From VXYL01 sp965208525 (GTDB lineage: Bacteria; Pseudomonadota; Gammaproteobacteria; Pseudomonadales; Azotimanducaceae), in assembly GCA_965208525.1 (NCBI GenBank), contig OZ242340.1, positions 3,658,001-3,722,000 on the forward strand: DNA of 64,000 nucleotides. The letters are read 5' to 3'. Shown piece by piece: positions 9,166-18,187 of the stretch (its first letter is position 1; each line of letters starts with the position of its first letter). The notes under the pieces were generated by a model. It ran no database searches. It was not told the origin of the DNA and worked only from the letters and a program-made list of their open reading frames with translations. A program made the translations under genes and the position numbers.

Positions 9166-10368
9166 TTGGTCAGCAACGAATCGAACGCGAGACGCGTCCT
9201 CGTGTGGATGTGCGTGTTGATTGCCGTCAACCAACTCGGCTTTGGTGCGGTGATTCCGGTGTTGCCGCTGTATGCACAGTCGTTCGGCGTCTCGCAAGCG
9301 GCGATCGGGGCGACGGTGGCCGTGTATGGGCTGGCGCGGGTTCTGCTCAGCATCCCCACCGGCAAGGTGGCGGATTGGCTCGGGCGGCGTTCGGCGCTGG
9401 CCGCCGGTGGCGCGCTCTCCGCGATCGGTAATCTCTGGTGCGCCGTGGCCGGAAGCTACGCCGAACTCGTGCTGGCGCGGTTCGTGGCCGGCGCCGGTGC
9501 CGGCGTGGTGCTGACCGCTGGGATGATCGTGCTGGCAGACATCACGCGCACCGCCACGCGAGGTCGAACGATGGCCATCTATCAGGGCACGTTCCTGTTC
9601 GCGGTGGGCATCGGGCCGTTCCCCGGCGGCTTTCTCGCCGAACGGTTTGGGCTCGATGTGCCGTTTCTGGTTTACGGCGTCGCGAGTGCCGTTGTCACTG
9701 CGGTGGCGTGGTTCGGCGTCGCGGAAACCCGCCCATCGGCGCACGCGGACGCGCAAGGTGGTACCGCCCTACCCCTGCGCCAGCAGCTTCGAGTGCTTGC
9801 AGCGAATGTTGGCTTCCTCCTCACCTGCACGCTGAGCCTCGTCGGCGCGATCGCCCGAACCGGTGCGTTGTTCAGCGTCGTGCCGGTGCTGGCTCGAGAG
9901 CGACTGGACCTCACGGCAACCCAGATCGGCTTTGGCTTCGCCGTCGGCAGCATCCTGGGGCTTCTCATCACCTACCCCGCCGGCGCCTTGGTGGACTACT
10001 ACGGGCGCAAGTCCGTCATCGTCCCAGCGACATTCTTTACCGCCGCATCGATGTTGGCCTTCAGCCTCGCACCCGACTATGCCTGGTTCCTGGTCGCCTG
10101 TGCCGTATGGGGCGGCGCAACCGCCGCCAGTGGCGCAGCCCCAGCAGCCTATGCAGCGGATTCGGCGCCGCCCGGAATGAACGCCGCAGCCATGAGCGGC
10201 TACCGAATGCTGAGCGACATCGGCTATGTCGCCGGTCCCATCCTGCTCGGTGCCCTGGGCGACTGGCAGGGGCTCGACGCGCCGATGTGGGCCGCCGCCA
10301 TCGCGTTGGCGGTCGCTACTGCGCTATTCGCAACCTTGGCGCCCGAGACGCATCGAGGGAAACAATAG
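9166..10368 (+). CDS. MFS transporter, drug/sugar efflux type
   Basis: A 400-residue, 12-TM major facilitator of the MFS_1 branch: N-terminal GFGAVIPVLPLYAQSFGVS, the canonical loop 2-3 motif GKVADWLGRR, and a second-half counterpart GALVDYYGRKSVI. The start used is TTG at 9166; an in-frame ATG at 9145 is closed off by a stop after two codons. It is divergent from the preceding MFS gene across a 202-bp gap, so the pair may share a control region. The gene converges with the propeller gene that ends at 10395. Substrate unknown. Confidence 0.9.
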   Translation: MVSNESNARRVLVWMCVLIAVNQLGFGAVIPVLPLYAQSFGVSQAAIGATVAVYGLARVLLSIPTGKVADWLGRRSALAAGGALSAIGNLWCAVAGSYAELVLARFVAGAGAGVVLTAGMIVLADITRTATRGRTMAIYQGTFLFAVGIGPFPGGFLAERFGLDVPFLVYGVASAVVTAVAWFGVAETRPSAHADAQGGTALPLRQQLRVLAANVGFLLTCTLSLVGAIARTGALFSVVPVLARERLDLTATQIGFGFAVGSILGLLITYPAGALVDYYGRKSVIVPATFFTAASMLAFSLAPDYAWFLVACAVWGGATAASGAAPAAYAADSAPPGMNAAAMSGYRMLSDIGYVAGPILLGALGDWQGLDAPMWAAAIALAVATALFATLAPETHRGKQ

Positions 10369-10394
10369 GGTGTTTGGGTGAGACGCCTCGCGTC

Positions 10395-11378
10395 CTACAC
10401 AACCGCCGCTAGCGCAAGCACCGCCGGCATCCCGCTGCCACATTGCTGCCATTCACCATCGTTGCTCACACGCCAGACTTCGCCTGTGTCGGTGCCAACC
10501 AAGACACCGCCGGACACCTCTGGGTCCACGGTGAGACCGTGGAAGTTCGCGGCGCTCGGCGAGTGGGCTTCGTCGCACAGCGAGCGCCACGACTCACCGC
10601 CGTCCTCCGAGCGGAACAGCATCGCCTTTGAGCCGCCCTTCTCGCGGTGGTTCGAGAACGCGGTGGGAGCACTTGCCACCGTGAGGCCGTAGGGGGCGCG
10701 GGCGTCGACGCACATCGGTCGCGAGTAGCGCGGCGTGATGCCCTTCCATGCGTACGTCCACGTAGCGCCGGCATCGTCCGAGCGGAAGACGCCAGCATTG
10801 GGCTCCACCATCTCGGCCACTCCGTCGAGCCGACCGTAGCCGGTGGAGGCGTAGAGCGTGTCGGGTTGCGCGGGATGCGGGAACATCATGTGCAGGTCGG
10901 GATTGTCGCCCGGCAGCACCATCTGCCACGTCTCGCCAGCGTCCTCAGAGACCGCAATGCCACCCACCTCGACGCCAACCCAAAGCCGCTTCCCGGCCGC
11001 CACCAGCGCTCTGGCCCTCGCCCCTACCGGCGGTTTCACCGGTACACACCACCCGCCTTCCTCTGCCAAGCGGGCTAGGGCAGGAAGCTCTGTCCACCTA
11101 TCGCCATTGTCGTCGCTGCGGAAAAGGCCCGTCGGCGCCGTGCCGGCATAAATCGACCCGTTGCCATCCCCCCGAACCTGCCACACCTCGCGGCCCTCAA
11201 GCCCCGATGGCTTCCACGCCTCGCCATCGTCAGAAGCGAACAGTCCATCCCCCGTGCCCGCGAACAGCCGCCTGCCCACTTGCACGAGCTCGCGCACGCC
11301 GCGGCTCTCATGAACCTGTTCGGCACCATCCCCAGACAAGGAGAAGACGCCTCGTGCCGTTCCTGCGTAGATGTCCAT
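10395..11378 (-). CDS. BNR/Asp-box beta-propeller protein
   Basis: A 327-residue propeller of the glycosyl-hydrolase BNR / sortilin-like type. At least five Asp-boxes are visible: SDDGEAWKP, SDDNGDRWTE, SEDAGETWQM, SDDAGATWTY and SEDGGESWRS. There is no signal peptide and no obvious catalytic site. The start at 11378 has a GGAGG five bases upstream. It is the last gene of the minus-strand carboxylase run, 146 bp after the biotin subunit, and separated from it by a repeat. Such proteins are usually annotated exo-alpha-sialidase or WD40/YVTN; the function is not known. Confidence 0.82.
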   Translation of the reverse strand: MDIYAGTARGVFSLSGDGAEQVHESRGVRELVQVGRRLFAGTGDGLFASDDGEAWKPSGLEGREVWQVRGDGNGSIYAGTAPTGLFRSDDNGDRWTELPALARLAEEGGWCVPVKPPVGARARALVAAGKRLWVGVEVGGIAVSEDAGETWQMVLPGDNPDLHMMFPHPAQPDTLYASTGYGRLDGVAEMVEPNAGVFRSDDAGATWTYAWKGITPRYSRPMCVDARAPYGLTVASAPTAFSNHREKGGSKAMLFRSEDGGESWRSLCDEAHSPSAANFHGLTVDPEVSGGVLVGTDTGEVWRVSNDGEWQQCGSGMPAVLALAAVV

Positions 11379-11426
11379 CTTGTCCTCCAACCAAACGACC
11401 ACCCAACCTTACCGCCAGCAGACTAT

Positions 11427-11516
11427 CGGATTCGGCCGCGCAGCGGCGAAATCCGACGGGTGTTAGGCGTCGCTACGAGCGAGTTCGAGCGCGCGCGCCC
11501 TTCAGGGCGCGCTAGC
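11427..11516. repeat. REP-like palindromes
   Basis: This gap holds an imperfect stem (ATCGGATTCG..CGAAATCCGA, about 11427-11458) and a terminal hairpin GCGCCCTTCAGGGCGC ending in GCTAG. Both parts match pieces of the repeats at 21668-21790 and 43688-43725. Confidence 0.7.
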
Positions 11517-11524
11517 CGGCCGCG

Positions 11525-13543
11525 TTACTCCGCGGCGGCCCCATCCTCCTCCAGCATCACCAACAGCGCGCCGTTGTCCACTTGATCGCCGGCGGCGACG
11601 TGTACCTCCGTGACGCTGCCGTCGAAGGGGGCGGTGATGCGGTGCTGCATCTTCATGGCTTCGATCACCAAGAGGAGTTGACCGGCCTGCACCGTGTCGC
11701 CAACGCCGATGTGGGTGGCGAGAACGTTGCCGGGCATGGGGGCGGTCAGGCCGCCCTTGATGTCGAGGAGGCCCGGGATGGGCAGGCGCGGGAGTTCCTC
11801 GATTTCCACGTCGCCCAAGGCGCCGTGGACAAGCCAGTTGTCGCCGTGTTCGGTGACCGACATTCGCGTTCTGCGACCGTCGATTTCGAGGTCCACGCTG
11901 CCGCGCTCGGCGTGGAAGACGGCGACGGTGGATTGTTCGCCGGCGATTTCCATCTCGAAGGAGCCGTTGCGCTGCGAGCGGTACTCGATGGGGATTTCCT
12001 CGTCGCCCACGCGATACCTGGTGCGCTCCGGGGGCATGCGGGAGTTGCGCCAGCCGCTCGGGAAGCCGCTTAGAGTTTTTGCCAGCGCCCGGCGCTTGGC
12101 TTGGGCGTACATCGCGGCAGCAACGACGGCGTCGGTGACTTCCTGCGGGCTCACGTCCCGCGCGCGGGGCGGGGCGATGCGCTCAATGAAATCGGTGGTG
12201 GTGTCGCCGGCGATGAACGCGGGGTGGCGAAGGGTCGCGACCAGAAAATCGCGATTGTTGCTGAGGCCCTGCAGGCGGGTTTGTTCGAGTGCCCGCGCCA
12301 GTCTGGAGGCGGCTTCACGCCGGGTCGGGGCGTGGGTGATGACCTTGGCGATCATCGGATCAAACTCCTGGCTCACCGGGCTCCCGGACTCGACGCCGGA
12401 GTCGTAGCGGGCGGCGCCTTCGGCCGGCACCCACTCGAGCACGGTTCCTGGGGATGGCAGGAAGTCGCGCTCCGGGTCCTCTGCGTAGAGCCGTGCCTCG
12501 ATGGCGTGGCCGTCGATGGTGAGGTCGTCTTGGGTATAGCCAAGCTCCTCGCCCTCGGCGATGCGGAGCTGCTCGCGCACGAGGTCCAGCCGCCGGTGCA
12601 CGCCGCCTTGGGCGAGACGGGCGATCTCTTCGGTTACCGGATGCTCCACTTGCAGCCGGGTGTTCACTTCCAGAAACCAGAAGTCGTCGCCGTCGAGCAG
12701 AAACTCGACGGTGCCGGCGGAGGAATAGCCGATCTGCTTCGCCGCGGACACCGCAGCTTCCCCCATGCGGGCGCGCAGTTCCGGGCTGACCGCTGGCGAG
12801 GGCGCTTCCTCGATGATCTTCTGATGCCTCCGCTGGATCGAGCACTCGCGCTCAAACAGATGCACGAGGTTGCCGTGCTTGTCCCCGAGAATCTGGATTT
12901 CGACATGGCGTGAGGACGTGACCCAGCGTTCGAGGAAGAGCGTGTCGTCCCCGAACGCGGCGCCGGCCTCGCGCCGTGCACCGGTGACGGCTTCTTCCAA
13001 GCCTTCCGGGCTTTCCACCACCCTCATGCCGCGACCGCCACCGCCGGCGGATGCCTTCACCAGCACCGGGTAGCCGATTTCCTCCGCCGCGGCCTTGATG
13101 TCCTGGCCAGACGCGAGTTCGATGGCCGGAAGCGTGGGCACGTTGGCCTCTTGGATGATGCGCTTGGCCGAGAGCTTGTCCCCCATGGCGGCGATGGCTT
13201 CGGAACTGGGCCCCACCCAGAGGATGCCGGCACGAGTGACGGCATCGGCAAAGCCCGTGTTTTCGGAAAGGAAGCCGTAGCCAGGATGGACGGCGTCGGC
13301 GCCGGTGCGCTGGCAGGCGGCCAGCACCTTCTCGGCATCGAGATAGGTCTCGGCGGAGGTGCGGCCATTGAGTGCGATGGCGGTGTCTGCCTCCCGCACA
13401 AAGGGCGCGCCGGCATCGCCGTTCGCATACACGGCAACCGTGCCGATGCCCATGTCGTGCGCCGTGCGGATGATCCGCCGAGCAATCTCGCCCCGATTGG
13501 CGATGAGCAGGCGACGAATGGGCTGGATGGCGTTAGCTGGCAT
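11525..13543 (-). CDS. Acyl-CoA carboxylase biotin-containing subunit (methylcrotonyl/geranyl-CoA type)
   Basis: A 672-residue alpha subunit that carboxylates its own biotin using ATP and bicarbonate. The biotin carboxylase domain opens with RRLLIANRGEIARRI. The ATP-grasp glycine loop is KASAGGGGRGMRVV, and RRHQKIIEEAPSPAVS and EVNTRLQVEHPVTE are characteristic. The C-terminal biotinyl domain carries EAMKM with Lys631 as the biotin site. The partner carboxyltransferase lies upstream on the same strand but is separated from it by a RAYT gene. With the HMG-CoA-lyase-like gene this suggests leucine (3-methylcrotonyl-CoA) or acyclic terpene (geranyl-CoA) catabolism. No isovaleryl-CoA dehydrogenase or enoyl hydratase accompanies it, so the substrate is not settled. 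Confidence 0.93.
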   Translation of the reverse strand: MPANAIQPIRRLLIANRGEIARRIIRTAHDMGIGTVAVYANGDAGAPFVREADTAIALNGRTSAETYLDAEKVLAACQRTGADAVHPGYGFLSENTGFADAVTRAGILWVGPSSEAIAAMGDKLSAKRIIQEANVPTLPAIELASGQDIKAAAEEIGYPVLVKASAGGGGRGMRVVESPEGLEEAVTGARREAGAAFGDDTLFLERWVTSSRHVEIQILGDKHGNLVHLFERECSIQRRHQKIIEEAPSPAVSPELRARMGEAAVSAAKQIGYSSAGTVEFLLDGDDFWFLEVNTRLQVEHPVTEEIARLAQGGVHRRLDLVREQLRIAEGEELGYTQDDLTIDGHAIEARLYAEDPERDFLPSPGTVLEWVPAEGAARYDSGVESGSPVSQEFDPMIAKVITHAPTRREAASRLARALEQTRLQGLSNNRDFLVATLRHPAFIAGDTTTDFIERIAPPRARDVSPQEVTDAVVAAAMYAQAKRRALAKTLSGFPSGWRNSRMPPERTRYRVGDEEIPIEYRSQRNGSFEMEIAGEQSTVAVFHAERGSVDLEIDGRRTRMSVTEHGDNWLVHGALGDVEIEELPRLPIPGLLDIKGGLTAPMPGNVLATHIGVGDTVQAGQLLLVIEAMKMQHRITAPFDGSVTEVHVAAGDQVDNGALLVMLEEDGAAAE

Positions 13544-14270
13544 GGAGGGTCCTCATGAATTGTCGGGGACGGACGGTCGCTCTTGGCGGTCGAGGGACAG
13601 GAGAAAGCAGATACACGGGCCGCGCATCACGCACGCACGGTTGGTAGGCGCTGCTCCAACGCCAGTCTTCGGGGGCCTCGCAAGGGCCGGCGTTGACGGG
13701 GTTGGCTCGGATGTAGTCGGCGGTAACGCGGAAGTGCCTTTCGTTGCGGATCATCCGGTCGAAGCAGCCGACGTGCCAGAAGGAGCCGGTGAGACCAGCT
13801 AGGCGGTTTGCGCGCTTCGCCGTGTACGACTTCCAAGAGTGCACAATCGACGACAAAGGGATCGTGCGAAGCGGCGTGAACAATGCGTGCACGTGATTGG
13901 GCATGATGACCCACTCGTGCAGGAGGTAGCGTTGGCCGTCGAAGTGCCGAAGCGCATCTCGTACCGTCGCTGCGATGTCGGGCTCGCGCAGCCAGCACCT
14001 GCCGTACCCCGCGTCCAGCGCAGCATCGAACCTCCCACGCCGGTTCGCCTGCAATCCCGGGTCGTTGCCGACGGACGACCTTCCCGCCAACTCGCGGCGC
14101 ACTTTCGCCGGCAGGCTGTCCGCCAATCGAAAGCAAACGTGCTGCGCAACCCCGTCGGCCTGCACATGCGGCAGGCGGGTCCCATGGTTCACGGTCTTCG
14201 GAACAACGCCCACGCTTTCGGCATCAAGCGCGGGCTTGCGCCCGCTCCTTGGGTCGTTCGCGTTGACCAT
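13533..14270 (-). CDS. REP-associated tyrosine transposase (RAYT), Y1/HUH family
   Basis: A 245-residue single-gene transposase of the IS200/IS605-like Y1 superfamily, RAYT branch. It has HUH-type metal site NHVH (H126, H128) within EWVIMPNHVHALF, then the typical LSSIVHSWKSYTAKRANRL, FDRMIRNERHF and YIRANPVNAG. Tyr186 is the best nucleophile candidate. The N-terminal block (HVQADGVAQHVCFRLADSLP) is also typical of REP-associated proteins. RAYTs nick and rejoin short palindromic REP sequences. The gene sits between the two subunit genes of the carboxylase and its 3' end overlaps the start of the biotin subunit by 11 bp. The reading frame appears intact, so it may be active. Confidence 0.9.
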   Translation of the reverse strand: MVNANDPRSGRKPALDAESVGVVPKTVNHGTRLPHVQADGVAQHVCFRLADSLPAKVRRELAGRSSVGNDPGLQANRRGRFDAALDAGYGRCWLREPDIAATVRDALRHFDGQRYLLHEWVIMPNHVHALFTPLRTIPLSSIVHSWKSYTAKRANRLAGLTGSFWHVGCFDRMIRNERHFRVTADYIRANPVNAGPCEAPEDWRWSSAYQPCVRDARPVYLLSPVPRPPRATVRPRQFMRTLHAS

Positions 14271-14353
14271 GGGCCGCGACCTTCGGTTCCTCAGATGTGA
14301 CTATTGTCGCAAGGGGCGACTTGCGAAGGCCATGGTTGCGCCTCGAAAGTCCT

Positions 14354-16042
14354 CTACATCCGCCATGTGCCGAACTCCTTGGTGCCCTTGACATCGTTGT
14401 TGTGGCAGGCGGAGAGGGACATGCCGATGATGTCGCGCGTGTCGCGAGGGTCGATCATGCCGTCGTCGGCGACGCGGGAGGTGGCGAAGAGGCCCTTCGA
14501 CTGCTCTTCCAGTTGATATTCGACCCGTTCCACCCGCTTGTCATTGGCTGCTTCGTCGAACTCCAGCCCCCGGCGTTGGGCGGCGGCGCGCTGGACGATG
14601 GTCATCACGCCAGCTTGCTGCTTCGGCCCCATCACCGCGATCTTGGCGGTGGGCCAGGTGTAGGAGAAACGCGTGCCGTAGGCGCGGCCGCTCATGCCGT
14701 AGTTGCCGGCGCCGTAGGAAGCCCCGCAGATGACGATGATGTGCGGCACGGTGGAGTTCGACACGGCATTGATCATCTTCGAGCCGTTCTTGGTGATGCC
14801 CTGCTGCTCGAAGTCCGTGCCGACGATGTAGCCGGTGATGTTGTGCAGGAACAAGAGCGGCACGTCGATCTGGTTGCAAAGCTGGATGAACTGACTTGCC
14901 TTCTCGGACGATTCGTTCATCAGCACGCCGTTGTTGCCGAGGATGCCGATGGGATAGCCGTGAATGGAGGCCCAACCACAGACCAGCGTCGGCCCATACA
15001 GCGGCTTGAACTCCTCGAAGCGAGAGCCGTCGACCACACGGGCGATCACCTCGCGCATGTCGAACGGAATGGAGAGGTCCTCCCCCACCATGCCAATGAG
15101 CTCGTCGGGGTCGTAGATGGGCGGGTCCGCCGGCATGGAGGGCCCAGGCCCTAGCTTGCGCCAGTTCAGATGCGCCACCACCTCGCGACACATGCGAATC
15201 CCGTCGAGCTCGTCCTCGGCCAGATAGTCGCCAAGACCGGAAGTGGTCGTGTGCATCTCTGCACCGGATAGGGTCTCGCCGTCAGCATCCTCCCCCGTCG
15301 CCATCTTCACCAGCGGCGGGCCGCCGAGCGACACCCGCGAACGCCCGCGGATAAAGATGTTGTAGTCGCTCATGCCGGGTTGGTATGCGCCGCCGGCCGT
15401 CGAGACGCCAAACACCACCGAAATGGTGGGAATCCGCATCTTCGACAGTTCCGTGATCTCGTAGAAGAGCCGCCCCGACTCGGCAAAATGCCCGGTAGAA
15501 CCGCGCAGGCTCTCCGCCACCTGGCGCTCGAACTCAAGCCGCTCCTCCTCGGGGGTCATCGGCTTGCGCTCGCCACCGCCGCGGCTGCCACCACCGCGAA
15601 GGTCTGCGCCCGCCGACTCCACGAACTGCACATAGGGCAGCCGGTTCTCGCGCGCGATTTCAAGCCCCCGCATGAGCTTCTTGGAGTTGAAGTGGTTCAT
15701 GGCCCCGGCCTGCACGGACGGGTCGTGCCCCAGGATCACGCACTCCACATCCTCGATGATGCCGATGCCAACGATGAAGCCGGAACCGATGTTGAAGTGC
15801 GAATGCCACGCTGCCAGCGGACTGATTTCGAGGAACGGTGCATCGGGGTCCAGCACATGCGCCACCCGTTCCCGCACCGCCATCTTCTCCCGCGAGGCCA
15901 GCCGAGCCATCGCCTCCGGCCCACCACCCTTCGAGGCCTCCATGTAGAGCCCATCGAGCAAGTCGAGTTTGGCGAGCATCTCGCGCCGGTTGATCTGGTA
16001 TTGCTCGGCGCGCGTGTCGAGCCTCGATTGCAGAACCGCCAT
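14354..16042 (-). CDS. Acyl-CoA carboxylase carboxyltransferase subunit (methylcrotonyl/geranyl-CoA type)
   Basis: A 562-residue beta subunit of the crotonase-fold carboxyltransferase family that moves CO2 from biotin to an acyl-CoA. Typical blocks are visible: FVESAGADLRGG, FGVSTAGGAYQPGMSDY, LGNNGVLMNESSEKASQFI, LFLHNITGYIVGTDFEQQGI and GASYGAGNYGMSGRAY. The length fits MccB/LiuB and AtuC. The ATG at 16042 is preceded by GGGGGAAG. The gene is co-directional with the GST and HMGL-like genes upstream. The biotin subunit follows 811 bp downstream, beyond the RAYT gene. Geranyl-CoA carboxylase cannot be excluded from sequence alone. Confidence 0.92.
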   Translation of the reverse strand: MAVLQSRLDTRAEQYQINRREMLAKLDLLDGLYMEASKGGGPEAMARLASREKMAVRERVAHVLDPDAPFLEISPLAAWHSHFNIGSGFIVGIGIIEDVECVILGHDPSVQAGAMNHFNSKKLMRGLEIARENRLPYVQFVESAGADLRGGGSRGGGERKPMTPEEERLEFERQVAESLRGSTGHFAESGRLFYEITELSKMRIPTISVVFGVSTAGGAYQPGMSDYNIFIRGRSRVSLGGPPLVKMATGEDADGETLSGAEMHTTTSGLGDYLAEDELDGIRMCREVVAHLNWRKLGPGPSMPADPPIYDPDELIGMVGEDLSIPFDMREVIARVVDGSRFEEFKPLYGPTLVCGWASIHGYPIGILGNNGVLMNESSEKASQFIQLCNQIDVPLLFLHNITGYIVGTDFEQQGITKNGSKMINAVSNSTVPHIIVICGASYGAGNYGMSGRAYGTRFSYTWPTAKIAVMGPKQQAGVMTIVQRAAAQRRGLEFDEAANDKRVERVEYQLEEQSKGLFATSRVADDGMIDPRDTRDIIGMSLSACHNNDVKGTKEFGTWRM

Positions 16043-16194
16043 GCGGCTTCCCCCTGTCCCCTGACCTGTAAGTCCGTGCCCGCAAGGGCGTGGCACTTTC
16101 TAGCAGATAGCGAGCGGTGCGGCTACCGCTGCCGACGCAACGGGCCTGCGGAGAGAAACCGCTCTGCCTTCCCGCCGAAGGCCCGTGAATCCCG

Positions 16195-16806
16195 CTATAT
16201 CTCGAACGTCTTCTTGTAGGCCGGTCGTTCTGTGATGACGTTCCACCAGCGGGTGACGTTGGGAGTCATCACCTCATCGATGTCTAGGGAGCCGGCCAGC
16301 ACGAGGCAGTAGCCGATGCAGATGTCAGCGATGGTGAAGCGCTCCGAGCAAAGGTAGGTGCGATCCTCCAATGCCCGTTCCACGGAGCGGAAGCGGTGGG
16401 CGAACCACTTGCGGTAGTCGTTTGCCACCTGCGGGTTGCGGGTTTCCTCCGGTTCGAGGCGCGTGTAGCGCAGCACCAGGGTTTGCGGAAACGTCAGCGT
16501 GGCGTCGCTGCGGTGGAGCCAGTTGAGGTAGGTGCCATAGTCAGCTTCCTCCTTTCCCACGGCGAGGTCCGTGGGCCCGTAGCGGTCCACCAGATACTGG
16601 CAGATGCCGGCGGACTCGGTCATGGTCACGTCGCCGTCAGTGAGTGCCGGCACGGTGCCGAGCGGGTTCACCGCCAGATACTCCTTATGCAGGTAGCGTG
16701 GCGGGAACGGCATGGTGACCACTTCGTAGTCGAGACCCATTTCCTCCAGCGTCCAGAGGGGCCGCATGGAGCGCGCACGCGTACAGTGATAGAGCGTGAT
16801 GGCCAT
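16195..16806 (-). CDS. Glutathione S-transferase family protein
   Basis: A 203-residue cytosolic GST with the thioredoxin-like N-terminal half (MAITLYHCTRARSMRPLWTL, then NPLGTVPALTDGDVTMTES, where the cis-Pro and the glutathione-binding ES pair are clear) and an all-helical C-terminal half (FTIADICIGYCLVLA). Candidate catalytic residues lie in the CTRARS segment. It starts 28 bp after the HMGL-like gene, so it is probably in its operon. A role in thiol conjugation or isomerisation of a catabolic intermediate is plausible but not shown. Confidence 0.88.
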   Translation of the reverse strand: MAITLYHCTRARSMRPLWTLEEMGLDYEVVTMPFPPRYLHKEYLAVNPLGTVPALTDGDVTMTESAGICQYLVDRYGPTDLAVGKEEADYGTYLNWLHRSDATLTFPQTLVLRYTRLEPEETRNPQVANDYRKWFAHRFRSVERALEDRTYLCSERFTIADICIGYCLVLAGSLDIDEVMTPNVTRWWNVITERPAYKKTFEI

Positions 16807-16834
16807 AGGTGAGGTCCCCGGCAGATGCGAAGAG

Positions 16835-17947
16835 TCAGGCGGTGGCTCGTGCCGGCGGGCCGCCATCGATCAGGGCGCTGCCCTCCTGCCAAGGCGAAAT
16901 CTGGCCTTCGTACACTTCCGGCCCCTGACGGAAGTGCGATGCTTCCTCCAGTGACTCCACGAACGGCATGTTGACGGGATAGAGCTCCGCATCCCGATGG
17001 GGACGGGAACCGGCCTTGGAGACATGCCCATAGAGCGGGTGTCCCACCACCTCTTCGGCAATCACCGCCGCCTCGATCAGCTTGTCGAGGTCATAGCCGG
17101 TCTCGATGCCGAGTTCGTGGCACAAATGCACGAAGTCCTCGGTTGGAACGTGCCCCGCGGCCCGGCCGTTGCCGCAATAGGGGCAACCGCCCATGCCACC
17201 GAGGGAGGTGTCGAACTCCGTGGCGCCGAGCTGCAGCGCCTCGAAGAAGCTCGCCATGGTCGCGCCGCGCGTGTTGTGCAGGTGCATGTGGAACACTTCC
17301 ACTTCCGGCCAGCGATCGCGGATCGCGGTGATGGTCTCGCGCACCTCGTGTGGCATGTTCCAGCCCATGGCGTCGAGAAACGATACCTTCCTCACCGAAA
17401 TCCCTGCCCCGTGCCACTTGTCGATCATGAGCTCCAAGAGATCCATGCGCTGCTTGAGGCTGAATGCGCCCTCGAAGTTGGAGCCGAACGGGTTGCCGAG
17501 CGCACAGGAGGCGGATTCCGCCCCGGCCTTCTTGGCCCCTTCCACGCTCGCATCGATGCTGGCGATCTGCTGCGCCTGCGTGCGGTTGTAGTTGCGCCGG
17601 GCGAAGGAGTCGCACATCTCGACATGGGCGCCGAAGCGGCGGCCCCGCACGTCGATCTTCGGGTAATAGGAGTCGGCGCGATCGAAGCCCTTTTTGTTGA
17701 AGACGGCCGCGGTGTACTTCACGCCCGGCTTCGGCACGAAGCGCTGCGCGATCTCGTCGATGCAGGCCATCGACGGCGTCCACTTGGGGTGCGCGAACGA
17801 ACCGATGGATATGACCTTGGCGCCTGTCTCCCCCAACGCATCGAGCAAGCGGAGCTTCTCGTCCACCGGGATGTCCGGGCTTTCGATCTGCAAGCCCTCC
17901 CGCATGGTGTCGTCGGTGATGGTGACGCTCTTCGGCAACAAGGACAT
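16835..17947 (-). CDS. HMG-CoA lyase-like DRE-TIM metallolyase
   Basis: A 370-residue TIM-barrel lyase/aldolase of the HMGL-like family. It resembles HMG-CoA lyase in SFAHPKWTPSM, the GGMGGCPY segment with the catalytic loop Cys, and the HLHNTRG metal motif. Two points differ. The N-terminal metal/base motif is DDTMREGLQ rather than the PRDGLQ of HMG-CoA lyases, and the position of the fourth metal ligand (Asn before the ATED segment in HMGL) reads His (AAGHVPTED). The ATG at 17947 has GAGGGG upstream. It heads the run HMGL-GST-carboxyltransferase. Cleavage of 3-methylglutaconyl/HMG-type CoA esters is likely, but another 3-hydroxyacyl-CoA could be the substrate. Confidence 0.86.
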   Translation of the reverse strand: MSLLPKSVTITDDTMREGLQIESPDIPVDEKLRLLDALGETGAKVISIGSFAHPKWTPSMACIDEIAQRFVPKPGVKYTAAVFNKKGFDRADSYYPKIDVRGRRFGAHVEMCDSFARRNYNRTQAQQIASIDASVEGAKKAGAESASCALGNPFGSNFEGAFSLKQRMDLLELMIDKWHGAGISVRKVSFLDAMGWNMPHEVRETITAIRDRWPEVEVFHMHLHNTRGATMASFFEALQLGATEFDTSLGGMGGCPYCGNGRAAGHVPTEDFVHLCHELGIETGYDLDKLIEAAVIAEEVVGHPLYGHVSKAGSRPHRDAELYPVNMPFVESLEEASHFRQGPEVYEGQISPWQEGSALIDGGPPARATA

Positions 17948-18187
17948 GGCAAACCCCCTCACGGTTCCTGCAGCGCGTTTGTGGATGCTGCGGTTGCGCC
18001 GTTGGCGCGCGTCGGCAGCCTCTTCGGCATTGATTTGTAGCAGACTGCCGACCGGCGCGCCACCGTTTGCCACGAACGGCGTTGGTTTGGGACCGTATAG
18101 AACCTCGTTCGTGCCTTGGAACGGGGTCGGGGGCGACGACATTCCGCCTTCGATGGCCGCCGGACGTAGCTGCAAAATGCGCGAGCG

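Noticed and set aside
10395..11378. Calling the BNR protein a sialidase
   Set aside because: Asp-boxes alone do not show catalysis; the Arg triad and nucleophile Tyr/Glu were not identifiable, so it is left as a propeller protein.
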